Positions 41,300-49,530 of a stretch of DNA of 64,000 bases are shown here, one piece after another. The notes under the pieces are model-generated. The model made no database searches. It was not told where the DNA came from and worked only from the letters and a program-made list of their open reading frames with translations. Made by a program: the position numbers and the translations under genes. The first letter of the stretch is position 1. Every line of letters begins with the position of its first letter. Where the stretch lies: the NCBI GenBank assembly GCA_022402465.1, contig JAKRSH010000022.1, positions 62,001 to 126,000 on the forward strand. The letters are read 5' to 3'. The stretch is from Leptospiraceae bacterium (GTDB lineage Bacteria > Spirochaetota > Leptospiria > Leptospirales > Leptospiraceae).

Positions 41300-41865
41300 T
41301 TTCCTTTAACTCGAGAAATCCAAATAGGTTCTTTGACCTTGTCTTCCAGATTTGCAAAGCGAGAAGCAACAAAAAGAAAATCACTCAATCGATTTATAAA
41401 TATAATAGAACGAGCAGGAATGGATACATGTTCTTTTGCTTCAAAAACCATTCGTCTTTCTAATCTTCTACATACAGTTCTTGCTTGGTGGAGAAAACTA
41501 GCCGATTTACTTCCACCGGGAAGTACAAAATGTTTCAATGGTTCTAATTCATTTGTCCATTCATCCATTTTTCCTTCTAGGAAGCTAATGTCCGCTTCTT
41601 GAATGATGGGGATTAATTCCCCTGCATCATCAAGTTTGTGATAACCAGCGAGTTCAGAACCTAATTCAAATAAGAGATTCTGAACAAAAACAAGACTGTC
41701 ACGCAAGGCTGATGCTGTATCCAAAAAGCTTATCGAAATACCAAGAACTGAATTCAGTTCGTCGGTCGTTCCATACAACTCAACTCTTGGATCGAATTTC
41801 TGAACTCTGCCGCCCATAGCCAAGGATGTTTCACCCGTATCACCAGTTTTAGTGTAAATTTTCAT
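41296..41865 (-). CDS. Cob(I)alamin adenosyltransferase (PduO-type)
   Basis: 189 aa; MKIYTKTGDTGETSLAMGGRVQKFDPRVELYGTTDELNS and HQARTVCRRLERRM. Confidence 0.96.
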   Translation of the reverse strand: MKIYTKTGDTGETSLAMGGRVQKFDPRVELYGTTDELNSVLGISISFLDTASALRDSLVFVQNLLFELGSELAGYHKLDDAGELIPIIQEADISFLEGKMDEWTNELEPLKHFVLPGGSKSASFLHQARTVCRRLERRMVFEAKEHVSIPARSIIFINRLSDFLFVASRFANLEDKVKEPIWISRVKGK

Positions 41866-42032
41866 AATTTCTCAGATTTTATTGTATTTTGTAGTTGCCA
41901 AATTCTTTTTTTGCACTATTTATGAAAGCAGTAGGTCTTCCCATATCGATTATCGAAATCTGTAGGGACTGACTTTAATCTCATTTTACTTTTTTTTTGG
42001 ACGGATCCAAAATTTTTACAAGGAAGTCGCTT

Positions 42033-42884
42033 ATGAAAATCAACCATAATATTTCTGCACTCAGTGCCAATAGAGTTCTCAAAGAAACAAACAATGCTAT
42101 GGACAAATCCTTGGAGAAACTCTCCACTGGGATGCGTATCAATAGACCAGGTGATGATGCTCCTAGTTTTGCAGTATCAGAAAGACTTAGGACTCAAATA
42201 CGTGGTCTAGCCCAAGCAGAAAGAAATACCCAAGATGGACTTTCTTTCTTGCAAGTTACAGAAGGATCCCTAGACCAAGTTAATGGAATCCTTCAAAGGC
42301 TTAGAGAACTTTCTGTTCAGACAGCCAATGGTATTTATTCGTCGGAAGATCGTCAACTGGTTCAATTGGAAGTCTCGCAATTGATTGAAGAGGTCGATCG
42401 TATAGGTAAGACATCTGAATTCAATAGAATACGCCCTCTTGATGGAAGATTCTCTCGATCACTCAGTAGCCCCATGCTTCTACATGTAGGAGCAAACCAA
42501 GATGAGAAACTCTCGCTTTATATAGGAACTATGAATGCATCCTCACTCAAATTGATTGACGGTGCGAATAAATCGTCTCTCTCCACTCCAGATAAGGCAA
42601 ATGCTTTAATTAGCTTAATTGATGATGCAATTGGGAGAGTTAACAAACAAAGAGCAGACCTAGGAGCTTATTACAATCGTTTAGAGTTAACTATAAATTC
42701 TCTATCAAACAACTATGTGAATATGGTTGCCTCGGAATCCAGAATCAGGGATGCTGATATGGCAGAAGAAGTTGTTGAATTTGTTCGAAACCAAGTTTTA
42801 ACAAAATCGGGAACCGCGATGATAGCCCAAGCCAATAGTAGACCAGATCAAGTAGTTAAATTACTATCGGATCGATTTGGCTAG
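42033..42884 (+). CDS. Flagellin (FlaB-like, divergent)
   Basis: ORF 41997..42884; AAGGAAG SD before ATG 42033; MKINHNISALSANRVL...LSTGMRINRPGDDAPSFAVSERLRTQIRG...C-terminal SRIRDADMAEEVVEFVRNQVLTKSGTAMIAQAN. Confidence 0.96.
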   Translation: MKINHNISALSANRVLKETNNAMDKSLEKLSTGMRINRPGDDAPSFAVSERLRTQIRGLAQAERNTQDGLSFLQVTEGSLDQVNGILQRLRELSVQTANGIYSSEDRQLVQLEVSQLIEEVDRIGKTSEFNRIRPLDGRFSRSLSSPMLLHVGANQDEKLSLYIGTMNASSLKLIDGANKSSLSTPDKANALISLIDDAIGRVNKQRADLGAYYNRLELTINSLSNNYVNMVASESRIRDADMAEEVVEFVRNQVLTKSGTAMIAQANSRPDQVVKLLSDRFG

Positions 42885-42927
42885 AGGGCATGTCTTCATT
42901 TTATAAAATTTTTACAGGAGAAGAAAA

Positions 42928-43644
42928 TTGAAGAAAATTACATTAAGTTTATTATTAGCTGGTATGCTTGTTAGTAGCTGTTCAGAAAATGCAAAGAGAT
43001 TATTGATTGCGACTGGTATAGGTTGTGGAACTGGTCTTGCTTTTGGTGCAGTTTATGATGAAATGCAAAGAGCTAAAGATGGAAAAGAAAGAAAAAAACT
43101 TGAAAACCAAGTGTTCAATGTTTTTAAAAAGAAAAAAGCACAAAACAACGGTAAGATCGTTGGTTTAGCTGCTGGTTGTGCAGCTGGTCTTGGAACTGGT
43201 CTTTATCTTAATATGATGAAAGAAGATATCAAACAAAACTTTGGTAAAGATGGAATTGAACTTGAGGACGTGAAAGACAGAAATGGTGATATTACCGCTC
43301 TTAAAGTTAAAATGGACGGTGACATTGCTTTCGAAAATGGTAAATCAGATCTTAAAGGAACAGGAAAGGCGAACATAGACAAACTATCTGAAGCTTTACT
43401 TGCTTACCCAGATACTAATCTTGCTGTAACTGGTCATGCCAACAAAACTGGATCTGAATCAGTAAACTTAAAACTTTCTGAATCAAGAGCCAAAGAAGTT
43501 GTTTCTATTATGTCTGACAATGGCGTAGAAAAAGCTAGAGTAACTTCCGTTAGAGGACTTGGTTCTGACCAACCACTTCCTGGTAAGTCTCCTGCTGATG
43601 GTGCGAACCGAAGAGTAGAAGTAGAAATTCTTCCAAAATCTTAA
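42928..43644 (+). CDS. OmpA-family lipoprotein with glycine-rich segment
   Basis: 238 aa; TTG start with CAGGAG upstream; lipobox VSSC; OmpA C domain VTGHANKTGSESVNLKLSESRAKEVVSIM...GANRRVEVEI. Confidence 0.9.
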   Translation: MKKITLSLLLAGMLVSSCSENAKRLLIATGIGCGTGLAFGAVYDEMQRAKDGKERKKLENQVFNVFKKKKAQNNGKIVGLAAGCAAGLGTGLYLNMMKEDIKQNFGKDGIELEDVKDRNGDITALKVKMDGDIAFENGKSDLKGTGKANIDKLSEALLAYPDTNLAVTGHANKTGSESVNLKLSESRAKEVVSIMSDNGVEKARVTSVRGLGSDQPLPGKSPADGANRRVEVEILPKS

Positions 43645-43649
43645 TAAAA

Positions 43650-43684
43650 AAAAGAGATAGATGCTTAAAGCGTCTATCTCTTTT
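43650..43684 (+). terminator. Rho-independent terminator-like hairpin
   Basis: AAAAGAGATAGATGC / GCGTCTATCTCTTTT, 15-bp stem with one G-T pair, loop TTAAA, ends in TTTT; 6 nt after the OmpA-like stop. Confidence 0.85.
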
Positions 43685-43769
43685 CTTCAAATTTTAACAA
43701 TGTTATTTCAAAAAGATTTAACAATCTAATCTAAAAGAATCAGTTATCTAGAGTAAATTAAATTCTAAA

Positions 43770-44087
43770 TTAAAAACCTAGATTTTGCAATCCACCCATT
43801 TCTTGGATCTTATCAGCTGAGCCTTTTTGAGCGGCTGTTAAAGCCTTAGAAACTGCTTCTGCTACATATTTTTCAATATTTTTCTTATCTTTTGATGAAA
43901 TAAGAGTTTCTGAAATATCTAATTTCTTAATATTAAATTTACCATCCATAGTGCAGGTAACCTGCCCGCCTTTGGACTCACCATTAAAATCAACCAAGAG
44001 TAGTTCTTTCTCAAGATTCTTTACTTGAGAACGCATTCTTTTCATTTTTTTTAGATTTTCAAATTTTTCTTTGGCATTATTAAACAT
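43770..44087 (-). CDS. YbaB/EbfC nucleoid-associated protein
   Basis: 105 aa; GGQVTCTMDGKFNIKKLDISETLIS, ...AVSKA. Confidence 0.88.
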   Translation of the reverse strand: MFNNAKEKFENLKKMKRMRSQVKNLEKELLLVDFNGESKGGQVTCTMDGKFNIKKLDISETLISSKDKKNIEKYVAEAVSKALTAAQKGSADKIQEMGGLQNLGF

Positions 44088-44162
44088 AAGTTCCTCTCAA
44101 ATCCAATTTCAGATTTGCAAGTTAACTGTCAATCGAACCAATTAAAGCTAGGTTTTCGTTTA

Positions 44163-45122
44163 TTAGAAAAATAATTCGTTTTCAAGAAATTTTGCCAACT
44201 CTATGTCACGCGTAGGGCAAGAATCCAATAAGATTCCATAATGATTTTTATCTGGAATTGAAATTGATTTAGAGAATGGAATCTTTCTTAGCATGGTTGT
44301 TAAACTTTTATCACTCACCAAGGGTTTTGTTCCCTTAAGAGTTGGTTTAAGTGCACGCATAATAAGAGTCTCTGCTAGAATATCCTGGTAAGGTAGATTC
44401 TTATTTTTCTTAATAATAGATAACCACTTAGAAAAATGAAAAAATATTTGCCTCAATAATCCTCTATTTGTGATGGAACCACCTAAACTTTGTAATTCGC
44501 TCTCTGCTACAAATTCTGGAATATTGCAATACCAGGAGTTACCTCTCTTAACAAGTTCATAGCTAAGAAGGTTTTCCAGATCTTTGGTCCACTGCTCCAC
44601 AAGCTTGGACTCTTTAGCATGTTTCAAATAATCTTCTGGTGAGGTAAAACTTTTGCCTATTCTTTCTAAAGAAGCTCTTACCATTTGCAAGTTAGTCCAT
44701 TTATTTTGCAAATCTGTAATTCCTGCTCCATCAATTAAGACTAATTTGTTGACAAGCCAGGGGAAATCCTTGGCAAAATACAAACCTATCCAAGCTCCTA
44801 GTGAATGACCTATTATTTGGAATTTATTTTCAGAGAATTTCTGCAAGGCTTTCTTTAAATCAAGAGAATGAGATTCAGCAGAATATGGGATCTCTTCTTT
44901 GCTGCTTCCACCCCGTCCTCGCAGATCATAAGTATATACCTTATGACCACGCTCTGCTAAAAATCTTGCTACTCTTTCGAAAGATAATAAATTCCCCGTT
45001 AGACCATGAATACAAATTATTGGAATCGGAAATAAAATATTTTTAGGACAAAATGATTTGAAGAAAAGCTTTCCATTATCTAGTTCAAGGGAAAACTTTT
45101 CTATTCGAATCTCATTCATCAT
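44163..45122 (-). CDS. Alpha/beta hydrolase
   Basis: 319 aa; ICIHGLTGNLLSFERVARFLAERGHKVYTYDLRGRGGS, nucleophile elbow IIGHSLGAW. Confidence 0.93.
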   Translation of the reverse strand: MMNEIRIEKFSLELDNGKLFFKSFCPKNILFPIPIICIHGLTGNLLSFERVARFLAERGHKVYTYDLRGRGGSSKEEIPYSAESHSLDLKKALQKFSENKFQIIGHSLGAWIGLYFAKDFPWLVNKLVLIDGAGITDLQNKWTNLQMVRASLERIGKSFTSPEDYLKHAKESKLVEQWTKDLENLLSYELVKRGNSWYCNIPEFVAESELQSLGGSITNRGLLRQIFFHFSKWLSIIKKNKNLPYQDILAETLIMRALKPTLKGTKPLVSDKSLTTMLRKIPFSKSISIPDKNHYGILLDSCPTRDIELAKFLENELFF

Positions 45123-46816
45123 CCATGAAACACTTTCTTAGGATTCATAATACTCTTTTTGTCAACAATAGATTTCATAGCTTGGAGTGCAGTAATACTT
45201 AACTTACCAAATTCTTTGGCATACCATTCTTTATGGTCCGTACCAATCCCATGGTGGTGGCTTGCGGCAGCTCCATGTTTAAAGAAAATATCTGATGCTA
45301 ATTTCTTTAATCTAAACCATTGTTCTATAGGTTTCTTAGCATCCAGAGCGAAAATTACAGTGAAATAAAGAGAGGCTCCGTTCTCATAGGAATGCGATAT
45401 ATGACAAAGTGATTTTGCCTTTTTAAATTGACTTCTTACTTTAGTATGGAATTCGTCACGAATTTGCTCTAGCTTATCATAAGGCGCAGATGTTTCCATA
45501 GTATCAACACCAAATCCGTATTCCATAATATGATTTCTTAGAAAAGGCATATTGAATCGGTTTTTAATCCAATTCTTCCCTATAGAAGTTCCTGCATGAA
45601 AGCCCTTATGATTCGAGATAATTCCACGTAATTTTATCAACCTATGTTCTAGATCGGACTGCTCACCTTCCAAACCCAAAATTAAAACTGCTTTTTTATC
45701 TCTAAGTCCGTAGACATTCAAGACGAAATCTTGTATAGAATGTTTGATTCTTGAAAGTATTCCCTTAGATCCCAAGGTTCCAAGAGTTCCAAACAACCTT
45801 GCCTCTTCTTCATCCGAAAGACGTAGCATAGAGGTTGAAATACCTGATTGCTTAATCTCACGTATGCATTCTTTTCCTGCATGGAAATTCGGAAATAAGA
45901 AACCAGTATAATATCTCTTTTCGGGGATTTCATGAATACGAATTGTAACCTCTGAAATAATTCCGAGTAAACCCTCCGAACCAGATATAATTCTGTTCCA
46001 ATCAGGTCCTGAAGAAGAAGAAGGATAATTTCCTGTTTGGATGATACCCGACGGAGTAATCAATTTAGCGGAGACTAAAAGATCTTCAATCTTCCCATAA
46101 CGATTGGATTGCTGCCCTGCTGATCTTGCAGCAATCCAACCACCTAAGGTAGAATAAACAAAAGACTGAGGAAAATGCCCAAGAGTATAACCTTCTTTAT
46201 TCAAAATCTTTTCTAAATGCGGGCCATAAATACCGGCTTGAAAAGTAGCGGTTCTATTGTTAGTATTTAGATCAATCAACTTTGAGTAACGTGTTAGGTC
46301 TAAGCTTAGAACCTTGGATTGACCTGCTGCCTTGGTAACTTCAAGACCACCAACAACCGAGGAACCTCCACCAAAAGGAATCACAACAATATTATTCTTA
46401 TTACAATATTCTAAAACCTTGGTGATTTGTTTCTCTGAAACAGGATATGCAACTGCATCGACAAAACTTTTTAACAAATTAAAATTTAATCGAATTGTAT
46501 CATAATAACTCCTACCTGCTGAATGGAGAATTCTTTGTCTATCAGAAGTCTGCAATAGATCTTCATCAAGAATCGATTCCAAAGTTGATATTTCCCTTGG
46601 ACTGAGCTTCGATTTGGGAAGTGAAATTGCAGGCAGAGGGACTGAGGGAGTATACACATCTTTTCCAACATCCATTTCCTCTCTGAGAAAATGAATGATT
46701 TCTGGCATGAGATGGCTAGCATAAAAATCCTCCTGGTAGGAACCCCAACCATTCCAGCGTAGCTTGTCGCGAGAATAATCTAATTCGGAATTGAATTCAT
46801 AGTATAGTTTTAACAT
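45119..46816 (-). CDS. FAD-binding oxidase, alkylglycerone-phosphate synthase-like
   Basis: 565 aa; FAD-binding VVIPFGGGSSVVGGLE; GGWIAARSAGQQSNRYGKIEDLLVSAKLITPSG; C-terminal HGAAASHHHGIGTDHKEWY. Confidence 0.88.
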   Translation of the reverse strand: MLKLYYEFNSELDYSRDKLRWNGWGSYQEDFYASHLMPEIIHFLREEMDVGKDVYTPSVPLPAISLPKSKLSPREISTLESILDEDLLQTSDRQRILHSAGRSYYDTIRLNFNLLKSFVDAVAYPVSEKQITKVLEYCNKNNIVVIPFGGGSSVVGGLEVTKAAGQSKVLSLDLTRYSKLIDLNTNNRTATFQAGIYGPHLEKILNKEGYTLGHFPQSFVYSTLGGWIAARSAGQQSNRYGKIEDLLVSAKLITPSGIIQTGNYPSSSSGPDWNRIISGSEGLLGIISEVTIRIHEIPEKRYYTGFLFPNFHAGKECIREIKQSGISTSMLRLSDEEEARLFGTLGTLGSKGILSRIKHSIQDFVLNVYGLRDKKAVLILGLEGEQSDLEHRLIKLRGIISNHKGFHAGTSIGKNWIKNRFNMPFLRNHIMEYGFGVDTMETSAPYDKLEQIRDEFHTKVRSQFKKAKSLCHISHSYENGASLYFTVIFALDAKKPIEQWFRLKKLASDIFFKHGAAASHHHGIGTDHKEWYAKEFGKLSITALQAMKSIVDKKSIMNPKKVFHG

Positions 46817-47550
46817 TATAATGCGATAACCTCATTTGCTAGCTGGTCGAATGCTTCCCAAGGAACGGATTTCAATTGTAATTTTGCTCTTTTTTCAGAT
46901 TTGGTTTTGATACTTTCACTTTTCGGTATGGGTGAAAGAGTTTTAAAGTCTTCTAAGGATCTTATGCGATTCAGCAAATCTGTATGTTTAATGGATTTGC
47001 CAAACATAGATGGTACAAAACAAACCTTATGTTCCTTATTTGTAATCTCTCTTGAATTCTTAATCTCATCTAACAAGAGATTCACAGCTCGGATCGCCCA
47101 TTTACTTGGTGTTACTGGAACTAAAATTATATCGCAAGCAACTAAAGAGACAGTTAGCTCTGATCTCGCAGAACCTGGAGTATCAATTACAACGAAATCA
47201 TAATCTTTATTTTCATTGAGTATAGTTCTGAGTTTTTTTAAAATAGAAAAATTTTGAAATACTCGTGTTGTTAGGTAAGCTAAATCTATTGTTCCAGGAA
47301 TAATATCTGCAAATTTTCCTTTGTGTATTGAACTTGCAAAATCTGATTCTCCTGTTAGGAGTTTAAATATATTTCCTTTGTCAATATCTTCGGGGCTTGA
47401 ATCTGGCAAAAAATAATCTGTCAAATCTGCTTGCATATCTAAATCTATGACAAGAGTTCTTCCCTTTCGGGATAGTGCTTCTGTAAGAAAGATAGAAGTT
47501 GTGGTTTTGGCAGATCCACCTTTGATATTAGATACTGTAATAATTTTCAT
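46816..47550 (-). CDS. ParA-family ATPase (orphan, no adjacent parB)
   Basis: 244 aa; deviant Walker A SNIKGGSAKTTTSI, VIDLDMQADLT, VIDTPGSARSE. Confidence 0.93.
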   Translation of the reverse strand: MKIITVSNIKGGSAKTTTSIFLTEALSRKGRTLVIDLDMQADLTDYFLPDSSPEDIDKGNIFKLLTGESDFASSIHKGKFADIIPGTIDLAYLTTRVFQNFSILKKLRTILNENKDYDFVVIDTPGSARSELTVSLVACDIILVPVTPSKWAIRAVNLLLDEIKNSREITNKEHKVCFVPSMFGKSIKHTDLLNRIRSLEDFKTLSPIPKSESIKTKSEKRAKLQLKSVPWEAFDQLANEVIAL

Positions 47551-47647
47551 GGCTTACTATCCCTAGATTTAGGATTGTAGAACGATTGTCAATTTTCTTT
47601 GTTTTTTTCTTGAATCAGTAATTAAGTCTCATTTATTGGAGTTTACA

Positions 47648-48037
47648 ATGGCATTTGAAATCAAGTTTCGGATTTGGGACAAAACACAAAAGGAATTTAT
47701 TTCCAAAGGCATAACAGTTACTCAACACGGCAAACTACTGAAATTCAACCAAGAAGTTACAAATCCTGAAAATTATAAACTTCTTGCATCCACGAATATG
47801 TTGGATAAATATGATAAAGAGATTTTCGAAGAAGATATTCTTGAACACACGGTAGCTCAAGCTGGAACTATCTCCCAATCAGTAGGTATCGTTCGATATG
47901 ATGCGAAGAGAGCAGTTTTTTATTTAGATGATGCTAAGAAGCTACCACTTGCAGAACTTTTTTCCTTACGAAAATTGGGAAATCCATATGAGAATTCTGT
48001 TCTTTATGATCTTTATGTCAAAAAGCAAAGTTCCTAA
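47648..48037 (+). CDS. YopX-family-like small protein
   Basis: ATG at 47648 preceded by TTGGAG; IKFRIWDKTQKEFI...STNMLDKYDKEIFEEDILEH...GIVRYD...KLGNPYENSVL matches the YopX layout. Confidence 0.75.
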   Translation: MAFEIKFRIWDKTQKEFISKGITVTQHGKLLKFNQEVTNPENYKLLASTNMLDKYDKEIFEEDILEHTVAQAGTISQSVGIVRYDAKRAVFYLDDAKKLPLAELFSLRKLGNPYENSVLYDLYVKKQSS

Positions 48038-48043
48038 AACTAT

Positions 48044-49486
48044 TTGTTTATTCGTTTATTTCAAATAATTCTAATCTTCATAGTATTATCCTCAAGATTG
48101 GAAGCTATGCCCAATGAGCAATTATGGAAGTATTTAAATCTAACGGAAGAAAAATTTCTCAATAAGAATTTTGGACTCTTTTACTCTAACCAACCTATAG
48201 ATTTCCACCAAGAAACTATAGCATACAGATTGCACTCCTTTTGTTATTATTTTATCAATCTAAAGTTTCCTAATTATATACAAGCCAATCATAGAAATGG
48301 AATGGAATCTTTAATTTGGAATCACTATTATTCCCAAGCTTATACTCTTAGAACGCAGAAACCTGAGTTCCATTGCATTTCTTCGGAATTCTTAAATAAA
48401 GATCGAATTCAAATTAGCTTTCAATTAAACGCAGACCAAGGTTTTGAAGCATACAAATGGGTAAGCTATTCAGACGGAAAAATTATTTCAGTGGGTATAG
48501 ATGAATACCAAACAGGAAAACCAACAAGTATTGTAAAATATCATCCTAGTATACAAAATTGCATTCAATCCAAAACTAGAGATACAAATCGAAATGGAAT
48601 ACCTGACATATGGTATACTTACGAAAACTGTACACTAATCAGCCATAAAGAAGATTTTAATGAAAATGGAAATATAGAAAGAAAATGCAATTATGACCAA
48701 AATGGGAACATTACTTTTTGCGAGGGAATTGGTGAAAAGAATTTACAACTTGCCAAACAGTACGAAGAACAAGAAGACTGGATTGAGTCGATAAGATATT
48801 ACTATCGATTGATAGAAGATTACAACTCTGAGTTTAAAGTAAAAAGTCGACACATCTGTGAACCAAATTATAAGATTTTGCAATTTCAGTACAATCTTTT
48901 AAATTATGCAGTTCTAGATGAACAGTACAATGAATTGAAATCAAATCCGTATTGTAAGAATGAACTAAAAAAATCACAAATTTTTATAGGAATTATCAAT
49001 TTATATTCTTTAGGAAAATTATCCCTAGGAGTAGATCAACTAGAAGATGCAAATAAAAGTTATAAAGAAGAGAGAGGCTGGGATTCTATCGAAATTAATT
49101 TAGCTCTAAGTTACGGGTACTTAAATTTGAAACAATACCCTTCCTGCTTATCATCCTTGCAAAAGATTGCAGGTAGACCTTTTAATCAAAAAGGAAGGTT
49201 CTTCTACAATTATTATTTTGGTTCTTGCAAATTAGGAAATAAGCAATTCCAAGAAGCATTGCCTTCCTTTCGAATTGCCTTAGATTCTTCTAAAGATTCG
49301 AAAGAAAAAAGTATTGTCCTGTATAAATTAGGTCTTTTGTATCTCTCCTCGCCTAGCCACTATGATAAAATTTTAAGTGAAAAATACTTCCAGTCAGCCT
49401 TAAAATTAAATCCAGAATTACTTCCTGCTATAGAAAATTCACAAAAAGAACACAGGGATCTCCAAGAATTCTCAAATAAACCATAG
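48044..49486 (+). CDS. Secreted hypothetical protein with TPR-like repeats
   Basis: 480 aa; TTG start at 48044; signal peptide MFIRLFQIILIFIVLSSRLEA; C-terminal TPR-like helices. Confidence 0.75.
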   Translation: MFIRLFQIILIFIVLSSRLEAMPNEQLWKYLNLTEEKFLNKNFGLFYSNQPIDFHQETIAYRLHSFCYYFINLKFPNYIQANHRNGMESLIWNHYYSQAYTLRTQKPEFHCISSEFLNKDRIQISFQLNADQGFEAYKWVSYSDGKIISVGIDEYQTGKPTSIVKYHPSIQNCIQSKTRDTNRNGIPDIWYTYENCTLISHKEDFNENGNIERKCNYDQNGNITFCEGIGEKNLQLAKQYEEQEDWIESIRYYYRLIEDYNSEFKVKSRHICEPNYKILQFQYNLLNYAVLDEQYNELKSNPYCKNELKKSQIFIGIINLYSLGKLSLGVDQLEDANKSYKEERGWDSIEINLALSYGYLNLKQYPSCLSSLQKIAGRPFNQKGRFFYNYYFGSCKLGNKQFQEALPSFRIALDSSKDSKEKSIVLYKLGLLYLSSPSHYDKILSEKYFQSALKLNPELLPAIENSQKEHRDLQEFSNKP

Positions 49487-49530
49487 AAATTACTTGTCAT
49501 AAGGAATGGTTTGCATAGAATTTACAAACA

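Noticed and set aside
41920-41960. Sigma28 promoter for the flagellin gene
   Set aside because: Best candidate (ATCGATTA near 41945) matches GCCGATAA at only 5 of 8 positions with poor spacing to any TAAA-like -35
41866-42000. Cobalamin riboswitch upstream of the cob(I)alamin adenosyltransferase
   Set aside because: No B12-box (AGCCACTG-type) sequence on the minus strand in this region
46816-48037. Prophage or plasmid-derived island around ParA and YopX-like genes
   Set aside because: No integrase, terminase, capsid, tail or replication genes, and no att-like repeats seen; housekeeping genes lie on both sides
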